DNA of 64,000 bases from Acidimicrobiia bacterium (GTDB lineage Bacteria; Actinomycetota; Acidimicrobiia; IMCC26256; PALSA-610): the NCBI GenBank assembly GCA_036271555.1, contig DATBAK010000087.1, positions 42,941-106,940 of the forward strand, written 5' to 3'. The position numbers were made by a program, and so were the translations under genes. The notes below the pieces were generated by a model. The model saw only the letters and a list, made by a program, of their open reading frames with translations. It was not told the DNA's origin and searched no databases. Each line of letters opens with the position of its first letter. The stretch's first letter is position 1. Below are positions 1-8,317 of this stretch, piece after piece.

Positions 1-508
1 CCGACGTGCCCGAGATGCCGAGCGCGATGCCGTTGACCGACGAGTACGCGTCCTTGTTCGTGAGCTCGAAGGGCGACGTGCCGTTCACGAAGACCGCGGG
101 CAGCTTCGACGCGGTGACACCGTCGTCGAAGCTGCCGATCGAGCCGAGGATCGCGAGCGAGCCGTCGGACCCGGCCTTGCGCCCGCACGCGAGGTTCGCG
201 TTCGTGTCGTCCTTGTCGTCACAGATCGTCACCTGCAGCGGACGGCCGAGCGCGCAACTGCGGTTCACCGCGTCGACACCGGCCTGAAGCCCGGCCTTCG
301 AGCGGTCACCGCCGGTGCCGAGCGGTCCCGACAACGCGATGATCGACGTGAACTTGAGCGGCGCACCGGGACACGGCTTCGACGTCGCGGTGGTGCCCGA
401 CGCGCCGTTCGACCCGCCCTTCGAGCCGCTGCTGCCACACGCGGCCGCGCAGAGCGCGAACGCCGTGATCACGCACGCGCCGGTGCGTGCCCTGCTACGT
501 CGCTTCAT
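1..508 (-). CDS. ABC transporter substrate-binding lipoprotein (C-terminus outside window)
   Basis: Periplasmic-type receptor that should deliver amino acids, amides or similar ligands to the Liv-type permease encoded just upstream. The start at 508 gives MKRRSRARTG, a hydrophobic stretch and a lipobox-like AAAC followed by a Gly/Ser-rich linker, so it is probably a membrane-anchored lipoprotein. The mature part shows the type I peri-binding pattern of the LivJ/LivK family, including an SGPLGTGG segment near residue 62. Only about 169 residues are present and the gene runs off the left edge. Its start overlaps the end of livF by 14 bp, so it is the last known member of the minus-strand transporter operon. 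The ligand is unknown. Confidence 0.85.
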   Translation of the reverse strand, partial: MKRRSRARTGACVITAFALCAAACGSSGSKGGSNGASGTTATSKPCPGAPLKFTSIIALSGPLGTGGDRSKAGLQAGVDAVNRSCALGRPLQVTICDDKDDTNANLACGRKAGSDGSLAILGSIGSFDDGVTASKLPAVFVNGTSPFELTNKDAYSSVNGIALGISGTS

Positions 509-1226
509 GAGCTCGCTCCCCCGAATGGCCGTTGTCGGATGTGCCCGAACGCAGGTACGCGTCCTGGATGTCGTCGAGACGCGCGACGAGATCGCTCGCC
601 TTGCCCTCGAGCGCGATCGTTCCCCTCGTCATCACGAGCACACGGTCGGCGACCTGCAGCGCCTTGTGGATGTGCTGCTCGACGAGCAAGACCGCCATGC
701 CCTCGTCGGCGGCCGCGCGCACCGCACGCAGCAACCGGTCGACGATCATCGGCGCGAGCCCGAGCGACAGCTCGTCGACGAGGAGCACGCGGCACTCGCG
801 CGCGAGACAGCGCGCGAGTGCGAGCATCTGCTGCTGGCCGCCCGAGAGCAGTCCGACGCGCCGGTCGAGGTGCGGTTCGAGCTCGGGGAACAACTCGAGC
901 GCGCGCCCGAGGTCACCGCGGCTGACGCGCAGGTTCTCGCGCGTCGTGAGGCGCATGAGAACCGAACGCTCCTGCGACACCACACCGAGCCCTTTGCGCG
1001 CGCGCAGGTGCAGTGGTGCATCGGTGCGCGTGCCGAACATGCGCACGTCGCCGCCCAGCGCGCGCAGCTCACCCGACAGGGTCGAGATCGTCGTCGTCTT
1101 GCCGGCACCGTTCGGCCCGAGCAGCGCGACGACCTCACCGGCATCGACGTGGAGATGGAGGTCGCGCACGATCTCGACCTTGCCGTAGCCGGCGCGCAGG
1201 CCGTCGGCCTCGAGGACCGCGGTCAC
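495..1226 (-). CDS. livF: Branched-chain amino-acid/amide-type ABC transporter ATPase (LivF)
   Basis: Cytoplasmic ATPase that should energise the importer together with the fused permease/ATPase. It is 243 residues, normal for LivF. Walker A is GPNGAGKTT near residue 40, the signature is LSGGQQQ, and the Walker B region reads VLLVDELSLGL. The frame is open further upstream, but the GTG at 1224-1226 overlaps the TGA of the upstream fusion gene (1223-1225) as GTGA. That coupling and the usual family N-terminus (AVLEADGLRAGYG) decide the start. The gene overlaps the binding-protein gene at its 3' end. Confidence 0.9.
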   Translation of the reverse strand: MTAVLEADGLRAGYGKVEIVRDLHLHVDAGEVVALLGPNGAGKTTTISTLSGELRALGGDVRMFGTRTDAPLHLRARKGLGVVSQERSVLMRLTTRENLRVSRGDLGRALELFPELEPHLDRRVGLLSGGQQQMLALARCLARECRVLLVDELSLGLAPMIVDRLLRAVRAAADEGMAVLLVEQHIHKALQVADRVLVMTRGTIALEGKASDLVARLDDIQDAYLRSGTSDNGHSGERAHEAT

Positions 1227-4009
1227 GACGCACTCCCTCCCGCGGGCTGGAGGCTCGCGACCTCTTCGGTGCCGAGGTACGCCTCGATGACGCGCGCGTC
1301 GTGACTGATCGCGTCGGGCGTGCCCTCCGCGATCGTGCGGCCGAAGTCGAGCGCGACGATGCGATCGCACGTCTGCAGGATCAGCGGCACGTCGTGCTCG
1401 ACCACGAGCACACCGATCCCCCGCTTGCGCGCCATCGCTCGGATGGTGCGCCCGAGCTCGGCCGACTCGTTGGTGTCGAGGCCGGCGGCGGGCTCGTCGA
1501 GCAGCAGCACGGCGGGCTCGGTGACGAGCGCGCGCGCGATGCCGACGAGTCGCGACACACCGTGCGGCAGCGACGACGGGCGGACGTCGAGCACGGCGTC
1601 GAGTTGGAAGTCGGCGACGACCTCGTGCACGAGCGCGGTCGGTCCGGGCCGACCGGGGTGCACGAGATCGATGAGGTACCGGCGGCGCGATTGGTCGTCG
1701 GCGGCGACGAGCAGGTTCTCACGCACGCTCATCTCCTCGAACAGCTCGACCGCCTGCCACGACCGCACGATCCCGGCGCGTGCGCGGCGCTCGACCGACC
1801 AGCGGTCGATGCTCGCGTCGCCGAAGCGCACCGAGCCGCCCGACGGCGCGGTGAACCCGGTGATCACGTCGAGGATCGTCGTCTTCCCCGCGCCGTTCGG
1901 TCCGATGAGTCCCACAACTTCGCCGGGTTCGATCGCGAAGCTCACGCGGTCGACCGCGACGACGCCACCGAAGTTCACGACGAGGTCGTGCACGGCGAGC
2001 GTCACCGCGTCGCGGTGTGGGCGCGGCGGCGCGAGCGGCGGGTCGCTCGTCGCGCGCGGGAACCGCAGCCCTTCGTAGACGCGCCGCAGCGTCGACGAGC
2101 GCTCCTCCGCCTGCTGCACCCCGCGCGACCAGAGCGCGGAGACGCCGTCGGGCGCCTGCCGCAGCACCGAGATCGCGCCGAGACCCGAGATCACCGCGAG
2201 CCACGAGATGATGTCGGTACCGGACGGCACGATCTTCTGGAAGATGACGTTGCCGAGCGCCGTGGGCGCGCCGGTCGCGCTGGCGATGCCAGAGACCCAC
2301 GCGAGGCCACCGACGACCGCGTACTGGATCAGCAATACCGAGCCGAACACGTCGTACTGCCCGAGCTCGACGTTCGTCTGCCGCATCGACAGCAACACGC
2401 CGCCGAGCGCCGCCATCGCCGCCGCGACCGCGAAGGCATACACCTTCGCGGCAACGACGTTGACACCGAGCGACGCGGCCGCGCGCTCGTTGCTCCGCAC
2501 CGCGAGCAGGCGCGCGCCGGCGCGGCCGCGGCGCAGATTCGCGACGACGAGCGCGGTGAGCACCAGGAACACGAGGACGAGCGCTCCGTAGCGCTCGGGG
2601 TGACCGAGCGGGTCGAGGTCGATGCCCGCGAACGACACCTTCTTGATGGGCAGCCCCACGACACCGCCGGTGACCGCGCTGTTCGTGAAGACGAGCGCGC
2701 TGAACATCAGTGCGATCGCGAGCGTCGCGACCGCGAGGCTCGTGCCGCGCGTCCGGATCGCGGGCAACGCGACGACGACACCGACGATCGTGGTACCGAC
2801 GACCGCGGCCACGAGCGCGGCCTCGAACGGCCAGTGGTCGGCCGACACGAGCCGCGCCGCCATCCACGCGCCCATCCCCGCGAGCGCGAACTGGCACAGC
2901 GAGAGCTGCCCCGCGAAGCCGGCGACGACGACGACCGAGCAGAGGATGATCGCGATCGCGAAGGTCGTGATGAGCGCGTCGTCCCACGTACGCACGCCGA
3001 GCAGCAGCACGACCGACATCACGACGCCCGCGACCGCCGGGATGAGCGGCACGGTGCCGTTGCCGGGCAGCGGCAGGCGCGCCAGAGTCTCCCCCCGCTG
3101 CAGTCGCGACCTTCCGGTCGCGATCATGAACACGAGGATGATTGCGAGCGGCACCGCCTGCACGAGCCCGGTGAGCGACGCCGCGTTCATGTGGAACGCG
3201 TTCGCGATGTCGGGCTGGAACAGGCCGATCTCGCTCTGCACGATGCCGATGCCGAGCGCAGCGAGCACCGTGATGCCGAACGAAGAGAAGCGCCCCACCA
3301 GTGCGGCTGCGAGTGCGGGCAGGATCGTGAGCGATAGCACGGCCGCGTTCAGCGTGATGATCGGCGCGAGCAGGATCGCCGCGAGCGCCGACAAGCCGCC
3401 CGCGATCGCGAAGTTCGCCATCTCGATGCGGTCGGCCGACCAACCCGAGCTCGCGGCGACTCGCCGGTTCTCCGCGACCGCCGACGTGACGAGACCGAAG
3501 AGCGTGCCCGAGTAGATGAAGCGCAGCACGACCGCGCACACGAGCGCGACGCCGATGAGCATCAACCGATCGCGACCGATCATGAGGCTGCCGAAGAGCG
3601 TGACGTTCTTCGACGGCAGCAACGACCGCGGCTGGCTGAACGCGAGGCCCCACCGCAGCACCATGAACGACTGGAACACGCTGAAGAGACCGAGCGTCGC
3701 GATGAGTCGCGCGAGCTGCGACGCGTCGCGCAGCAACGCCATCACGAGGTACGTGAGCAGCCCGAGCGCGACGCCGAGCAACAGCCCGAGCGTGACCGCG
3801 AGCCACGTCGGCCAGCCGCCGTCGCGCAGGTTGTAACAGATGTACGCGGCGATGCCGCCGAGCGCGCCGGCGCTGAAGTTGAGGACGCCGGACGTGCGGT
3901 AGACGAGGACGATGCCGAGCGCGACCAGCGCGGTCAGCGATCCGGTCGCGGCGCCGAGCAGCACGAACCGCAACGTCGACTGGCTCCACAGCGCCGTTGC
4001 GATCGCCAT
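1223..4009 (-). CDS. LivH-LivM-LivG triple fusion: two permease domains plus ATPase
   Basis: Single 928-residue polypeptide carrying both membrane subunits and one ATPase of a branched-chain amino-acid-type importer. Residues ~1-290 resemble LivH (many hydrophobic helices, a YRTSGVLNFSAGALG segment near 36-51). Residues ~310-610 resemble LivM (GFAGQLSLCQFALAGMGAW). A charged linker precedes an ATPase domain from ~665, with GPNGAGKTT near 695 and LLLDEPAAGLD as Walker B. The ABC signature is degenerate: LPHGVSR instead of the usual LSGGQ or LSYGEQR. The start ATG at 4009 precedes a standard LivH N-terminus. The gene is followed by livF through a GTGA overlap. Fusions of Liv subunits are known in actinobacteria, and having all three domains in one chain fixes their stoichiometry. 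Confidence 0.9.
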   Translation of the reverse strand: MAIATALWSQSTLRFVLLGAATGSLTALVALGIVLVYRTSGVLNFSAGALGGIAAYICYNLRDGGWPTWLAVTLGLLLGVALGLLTYLVMALLRDASQLARLIATLGLFSVFQSFMVLRWGLAFSQPRSLLPSKNVTLFGSLMIGRDRLMLIGVALVCAVVLRFIYSGTLFGLVTSAVAENRRVAASSGWSADRIEMANFAIAGGLSALAAILLAPIITLNAAVLSLTILPALAAALVGRFSSFGITVLAALGIGIVQSEIGLFQPDIANAFHMNAASLTGLVQAVPLAIILVFMIATGRSRLQRGETLARLPLPGNGTVPLIPAVAGVVMSVVLLLGVRTWDDALITTFAIAIILCSVVVVAGFAGQLSLCQFALAGMGAWMAARLVSADHWPFEAALVAAVVGTTIVGVVVALPAIRTRGTSLAVATLAIALMFSALVFTNSAVTGGVVGLPIKKVSFAGIDLDPLGHPERYGALVLVFLVLTALVVANLRRGRAGARLLAVRSNERAAASLGVNVVAAKVYAFAVAAAMAALGGVLLSMRQTNVELGQYDVFGSVLLIQYAVVGGLAWVSGIASATGAPTALGNVIFQKIVPSGTDIISWLAVISGLGAISVLRQAPDGVSALWSRGVQQAEERSSTLRRVYEGLRFPRATSDPPLAPPRPHRDAVTLAVHDLVVNFGGVVAVDRVSFAIEPGEVVGLIGPNGAGKTTILDVITGFTAPSGGSVRFGDASIDRWSVERRARAGIVRSWQAVELFEEMSVRENLLVAADDQSRRRYLIDLVHPGRPGPTALVHEVVADFQLDAVLDVRPSSLPHGVSRLVGIARALVTEPAVLLLDEPAAGLDTNESAELGRTIRAMARKRGIGVLVVEHDVPLILQTCDRIVALDFGRTIAEGTPDAISHDARVIEAYLGTEEVASLQPAGGSAS

Positions 4010-4124
4010 CTACGACGCGCGCTCCTCGCTCCCCCAGGGACGTGCCGCCGGGCCGAAAACATATCGTTGCTATTGCTCGGTGGCCAGGCTCTCCCGACGA
4101 ATCGCCGCCGGTCGCGTCACATTG

Positions 4125-5387
4125 TCAATTCTGTTGACGAGCGGTGGGTGTGAACCGGACGGGCAGACGCTTCACGCCGCCGACGAGCGGGATGCCCATC
4201 GCGTCGAGCGGCACCAGCTCGCCTGCGACGTCGATGTCGGGCAGGCGCGTGAGCAGTTGACGGAAGGCGACTGCGACCTCGCGCCGGGCGAGGTGCGCAC
4301 CGAGGCAGAAGTGCGGCCCCGGGCCACCGAAGCCGACGTGCGGATTCGGGTTGCGCACCACGTCGAAGCGCTCCGGTTCGTCGAACACGCGCGGGTCGCG
4401 GTTTGCGACGCCGTACAACAGCACGACCTTGTCGCCCGCCGCGAACTCGTGGTCGCCGACGCGCGTGGCCTTCGTCGCGGTGCGCCGCATGAACGTGACC
4501 GGCGACGCGACGCGCACGATCTCCTCGACCGCGCTCGCGGTGACGCCCTCGAGATCGTTCTGCCACAACCGGCGTTGGTCGGGGTTCTGCGCGAGCAGGT
4601 GCATGCCACGACTGATCGCCGTGCGCGTCGTGTCGTTGCCCGCGACCGCGAGCAGGATGAAGAACGGCGCGATCTCGTGCGGCGCCAGGATGTCCTCGTC
4701 GTTCTCCGCGTTCACGAGCGCCGACGTGAGGTCGTCGCGCGGCCGCTGGCGGCGCTCGTCGGCGAGCTCGTTCATCAACGTCGTGAGCTGGATGCCGGCT
4801 TCGAACATCGCGGTCATCGGCTCGCGACCGCCGAGCATGTCGGGGTCGCCGGCTCCGAGGATGACGTTCGTCGCCTCGAGCACCGTGCGGAACTCACTGC
4901 GCGGGATGCCCATCATGTCGCAGATGACGAGCAGCGGGAACGGCTGCGAGAGCGCCTCGACGAGGTCGACCTCGCCCTGCTCGCACATGCCGTCGATCAC
5001 CTCGCGGCAGATCGTCTCGACCGAGTCGAGCACGGTCGCGAGCTGCCGGGGCGTGAACGACCGCGACACGATGCCGCGCTGGCGCGCGTGGCGCGGGTCG
5101 TCCATGTTGATGAACGAGCCGAAGAACTCGAGCGCCTCGGCCGGCAGGTCCGGGATCGAGACCGCGCCTTGTCCCGAGCAGAAGTCTTCCGGGCGGCGGC
5201 TGATCTCGACGACATCCGAGTAGCGCGTCGTCACGACGAACGTCTCGGTGAGACCCGACATCGGGTTGTCGAACGACGCGGGCAGAAACGCGTCGATGTC
5301 GCGGAGCTCCGCGAAGCGCGCCATGCGGTCCTCGAGCGGCTGGCGCCAGAACTGCGGGTCGACGAGCTCGGCAAATTCTTCGGTCAC
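4125..5387 (-). CDS. Cytochrome P450 monooxygenase
   Basis: Haem-thiolate monooxygenase of 420 residues, the usual length of soluble bacterial CYPs. The I-helix motif AGNDTTRTAIS, the ExxR motif in EEIVR and the haem loop FGGPGPHFCLG (Cys about residue 361) are all intact, so it should be active with a ferredoxin/ferredoxin reductase pair, which is not encoded nearby. The chosen GTG (5385-5387) overlaps the stop of the upstream thioesterase as GTGA, so the two are co-translated. The longer open frame upstream lacks family similarity. Sequence style recalls actinobacterial CYPs acting on sterols, terpenes or fatty acids. The substrate is not determinable. The 115 bp between it and the liv operon holds a TTGACA at 4123-4128 (minus strand) that may serve the transporter. 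Confidence 0.92.
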   Translation of the reverse strand: MTEEFAELVDPQFWRQPLEDRMARFAELRDIDAFLPASFDNPMSGLTETFVVTTRYSDVVEISRRPEDFCSGQGAVSIPDLPAEALEFFGSFINMDDPRHARQRGIVSRSFTPRQLATVLDSVETICREVIDGMCEQGEVDLVEALSQPFPLLVICDMMGIPRSEFRTVLEATNVILGAGDPDMLGGREPMTAMFEAGIQLTTLMNELADERRQRPRDDLTSALVNAENDEDILAPHEIAPFFILLAVAGNDTTRTAISRGMHLLAQNPDQRRLWQNDLEGVTASAVEEIVRVASPVTFMRRTATKATRVGDHEFAAGDKVVLLYGVANRDPRVFDEPERFDVVRNPNPHVGFGGPGPHFCLGAHLARREVAVAFRQLLTRLPDIDVAGELVPLDAMGIPLVGGVKRLPVRFTPTARQQN

Positions 5388-6271
5388 GATCCCCTCCTCG
5401 TCGCTTCGACGATCGATCGCCGCCACTCCTCCATCGCGGGATCGTCGGCGCTGTCGAACACGTGCGTCATGCTCGCGGTCTGGCTGCCGGTCGCGAGCAG
5501 CACACCGTCGCGCGACCACGCGGTGAACGATCCGTGCCCGTAACCATGCGACGCGACCTCGCCGCGCAGGTGCAGCAGCACCCACTCGACCGGCGGAACG
5601 CTCGCGAACCGCAGCGCGTTGTCGAGGCTGAAGCCTCCGCCGAGCTTGCCCGCGGCGCGCGCGATCGCACCCGGGATCATGTCGGCGACGAAGGCGACAC
5701 CCGCGGCGGTCATCGTGCGAACCGGCGGCGTCAGGCGTGCCCAGAGCGCCATCGCGTGCGACTGCGGATCCTCGAGCGTCGCCTCACGGAACTCGAGATT
5801 GCGGTTGAAGCCGCGTTCGGCGAGCTCGGCGATCGCCGGTCCGCGATGCAACGGCGCGCTGGCTTCCGGCGCCGAGACACGCGGCATGTCGTCGTACTGC
5901 CCGGTGAGCCCGTTCGGGCGCGCGTGCGCGGTCGCACCGAGCGCCGTGAAGATGACGCGGTCGTCGACTCGCGCGACCACCTGCACCTGCGCGATGCGCT
6001 TGCCCGCGGCGACCGTGTCGGCGACGAGGTCGATGCGCTCACCGAGGTTCGCGTAGGCCACGAACTGCGTCGCCACCCACACCGCGTCGCGCTGGGTCGC
6101 GGCCTCCATGAGCATCACCGACGCGGCCGCGCCGGTCCCGCCGTAGAGCACGCCGTCGTGGCGCGTGAGATCCGGCGTGAGGATGAAGTGCGCGTGGCTG
6201 CGGTCCGCGCCGAACACGAACGGGATCAGCGCGAGGTCCGCGTCGTGCGGGTAGGTGTCGGCCGCGCGCAT
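5384..6271 (-). CDS. TesB-like acyl-CoA thioesterase
   Basis: Predicted double-hotdog thioesterase of 295 residues that would hydrolyse acyl-CoA esters in the cytoplasm. The N-terminal hotdog contains GVLYGGTGAAAS. The C-terminal half has SLDNALRF and EWVLLHLRGEVASHGYGHG, typical of the TesB/acyl-CoA thioesterase II fold. The start ATG at 6271 sits 9 bp from a 21-bp inverted repeat that is probably an operator. It is first in a two-gene operon with the P450 (GTGA overlap), which suggests joint action on a lipid-like substrate activated with CoA. Confidence 0.8.
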   Translation of the reverse strand: MRAADTYPHDADLALIPFVFGADRSHAHFILTPDLTRHDGVLYGGTGAAASVMLMEAATQRDAVWVATQFVAYANLGERIDLVADTVAAGKRIAQVQVVARVDDRVIFTALGATAHARPNGLTGQYDDMPRVSAPEASAPLHRGPAIAELAERGFNRNLEFREATLEDPQSHAMALWARLTPPVRTMTAAGVAFVADMIPGAIARAAGKLGGGFSLDNALRFASVPPVEWVLLHLRGEVASHGYGHGSFTAWSRDGVLLATGSQTASMTHVFDSADDPAMEEWRRSIVEATRRGS

Positions 6272-6279
6272 CGGCTGGG

Positions 6280-6300
6280 GAACGTAGCAAGGTTACGTTC
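6280..6300. promoter_or_regulatory. Inverted repeat, probable TetR-type operator before the thioesterase-P450 operon
   Basis: GAACGTA, a 7-bp spacer and TACGTTC form a perfect dyad immediately upstream of the thioesterase start (6271). Its size and symmetry fit a TetR dimer site, and a TetR-family gene ends 48 bp away at 6348. The site would block transcription or sit in the leader of thioesterase-P450. Assignment to that regulator is inference. Confidence 0.5.
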
Positions 6301-6347
6301 GCGGCGTCAGCTTTCCCACGGGGATCGGTCACACGCCGGCGCCGCTG

Positions 6348-7193
6348 TCAGGATGATTGACGCTCACCGCGCTCGCGCAGCACCTGACGCACGCGCTCGT
6401 GCGAGAGCCCGGCCGCCGCGCCCACCTGCCGCAGGCTGTGACCCGCCTCGACCGCGTCGACGAGGCTGTCGTGCAGCGAGCGCTGCGCCCGCTCCGCCGT
6501 CGTCGCCCGCGCCCGCACGCGCGCCAGCGCGGCCGGTCGGGTCTCGTCACCGTCTCCGCCCGCCGACTGCATCACGAGATCGGTGAATCGACCGAAGGCT
6601 TCGTCGGATGGCGGCGGCTCGTCGAGCGCCGCGAACACCATGCGGCCGAACGTGAGCAGCGCGAACAGACGCGCGAGCTCGTCGGTGCGGAGCGCGGGAT
6701 CGATGACGCCGAGCGCGACACCCTTGTCGTTCGCCTCCTTCATCGCGTCGAGGTAGGTCTCGAGGCCGCGACGCAAGATGCGCTTCACGTGCGGATCGCG
6801 ACGCGCGACGACGATCACGTCGAGCAGCAGGAGCATGCCGCGGTCCGGCGGGGTCGCGAGACCGTGGCTCATGATGCGCGACGCCTCGCTCCACGGCAGC
6901 GCGGCGAGACCCGCGATCGAGTCGACGACATCGGCCGCAGGCGTGAGCCCGACCGTCGCGAGCAGCAGGTCGAGCTTGCCCGCGAAATGCGCGTACAACG
7001 CACCGGTCGTCACGCCGGCGCGCTCCGCGATTCCCGCGACCGTCGCCTCCTCGTAGCCGCGCGTCGAGAACTCCTCGAACGCCGCGTCGACGAGCGCAGC
7101 GCGCGAGTTCGCGCGCGGACTCTCACTCGCGCGCGACGCGCGGCGGAGGAGATCGAGGTCGCCGCCCGCTTCCGTCGCCTCGACGTCGGCCAT
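6348..7193 (-). CDS. TetR-family regulator with extra C-terminal helix-turn-helix
   Basis: Transcriptional regulator of 281 residues, longer than the usual ~200. Residues ~28-75 form the TetR DNA-binding domain (AFEEFSTRGYEEATVAGIAERAG, TTGALYAHF). The middle is an alpha-helical ligand-binding region. The last ~45 residues (SLRQVGAAAGLSHERVRQVLRERG) look like a second HTH of the sigma-region-4/small HTH kind, an unusual addition. The start ATG at 7193 is the first that keeps the charged TetR leader; the frame is open well beyond but overlaps the divergent oxidoreductase. It lies between the thioesterase operon (same strand) and a divergent oxidoreductase, either of which it may control. Confidence 0.85.
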   Translation of the reverse strand: MADVEATEAGGDLDLLRRASRASESPRANSRAALVDAAFEEFSTRGYEEATVAGIAERAGVTTGALYAHFAGKLDLLLATVGLTPAADVVDSIAGLAALPWSEASRIMSHGLATPPDRGMLLLLDVIVVARRDPHVKRILRRGLETYLDAMKEANDKGVALGVIDPALRTDELARLFALLTFGRMVFAALDEPPPSDEAFGRFTDLVMQSAGGDGDETRPAALARVRARATTAERAQRSLHDSLVDAVEAGHSLRQVGAAAGLSHERVRQVLRERGERQSS

Positions 7194-7325
7194 CCGCGGC
7201 AGCGTACCGGTGCTGCGGTGACCAGGCCCCGGGACCCGAGCTCTACGGTCGATGTCGATTCCGCGGTCGCCCGTTCGTCGAATGGGTACGCGAAACGTGA
7301 TCCCCCCAGTCACAAGGAGGCCGCC

Positions 7326-8249
7326 ATGAAGGCTGTTCGCATCCGGGAACCCAAGGGGCTCGAAGGAATCGAAGGTCTCGAGTACGAGGACGCGCCCGAT
7401 CCCCAAGCCATGATCGGCGACGCGCTCGTGGAGGTTCGAGCCGCGAGCTTCACGCCGACGGAGCTGTTGTGGCCGCTCGCGAACGACCGCATGGGCCACC
7501 CGCGCGGCGCGCGGATCCCCGCGCACGAAGGGTCGGGCGTCGTGGTCGCGCTCGGCTACGGCGCCGCGGGCTTCGACGTCGGCGACGAGGTGTTCGGCCT
7601 CATCGACGGCTACCGCGACGGATGGGCAGCCGAGTACGTCGCCATCGAGGTGCGCAGCCTGGCGAAGAAGCCGGCGACGATCGACTTCGTGCAAGCCGCC
7701 GCGATCCCGCAGGCCGCGCTCACGTCGTGGCAGGCACTGTTCGACCATGGCCATCTCGAGCGCGGGCAGACGGTCGTGATCCACGGCGCCGGCGGCGGCG
7801 TCGGGACGATGGCGGTACCGCTCGCACACTGGGCGGGCGCGCATGTCATCGGCACCGGCCGCGCCGACGCGCGTGACCGTGTGCTCGCGCTCGGTGCCGA
7901 CGAGTACGTCGACGTCGAGCAGGACGACTGGGACAAGGCCATTCCCCCGGTCGAGCTCGTGTACGACATCATCGGCGGCGACGTGCTCGCGCGTTCCGCC
8001 GCGCTCGTGAAGCCGGGCGGCGCGCTCGTTTCGATCATGGTGGAGTCGTCGACCGATCGCACCGACATCCGCACGGTGAGCTTCGTCCGCGACGCGAGCG
8101 GCGCGCAGTTGCGCGAGATCGCGCGCCTCGTCGACGACGGCACGCTGCGCGCCGAGGTCGGCGCGGTCTACCCGCTCTCCGACACGCGCGGCGCGTTCAT
8201 GGACAAGTCCACGAAGCACATCCCCGGCAAGGTCGTGCTCACACCGTGA
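7326..8249 (+). CDS. Zinc-independent MDR-family NAD(P)H:quinone-type oxidoreductase
   Basis: Medium-chain dehydrogenase/reductase of 307 residues. The GroES-like N-terminal half contains PAHEGSGVV and VGDEVFGLIDGY. The Rossmann half begins with VIHGAGGGVG near residue 155, a variant of the AxGxVG nucleotide-binding loop of quinone oxidoreductases. No structural-zinc cysteine cluster is visible. The ATG at 7326 is preceded by AGGAGG at 7316-7321, a strong ribosome-binding site. It is divergent from the TetR gene, a common arrangement for a regulated reductase. Its electron acceptor is unknown. Confidence 0.85.
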   Translation: MKAVRIREPKGLEGIEGLEYEDAPDPQAMIGDALVEVRAASFTPTELLWPLANDRMGHPRGARIPAHEGSGVVVALGYGAAGFDVGDEVFGLIDGYRDGWAAEYVAIEVRSLAKKPATIDFVQAAAIPQAALTSWQALFDHGHLERGQTVVIHGAGGGVGTMAVPLAHWAGAHVIGTGRADARDRVLALGADEYVDVEQDDWDKAIPPVELVYDIIGGDVLARSAALVKPGGALVSIMVESSTDRTDIRTVSFVRDASGAQLREIARLVDDGTLRAEVGAVYPLSDTRGAFMDKSTKHIPGKVVLTP

Positions 8250-8254
8250 GCGAC

Positions 8255-8293
8255 CGAGGGCTCGCGACCGCACCTGCCGGTCGCGAGCCCTCG
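8255..8293. terminator. Bidirectional hairpin terminator between convergent genes
   Basis: A perfect 16-bp inverted repeat (CGAGGGCTCGCGACCG with a 7-nt loop) lies between the stop of the oxidoreductase and the stop of the convergent beta-propeller gene. There is no clear U-tract on either strand, as is common in high-GC actinobacteria. Position and symmetry support a shared terminator. Confidence 0.75.
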
Positions 8294-8317
8294 GGTAGAA
8301 GCAGTTCGCCGCGAACG

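Noticed and set aside
315..3337. Long plus-strand open frames opposite the Liv transporter genes
   Set aside because: Composition is Arg/Ala/His-rich with no domains. They are antisense shadows that stay open because of the high GC content, and the minus-strand Liv proteins are unmistakable.
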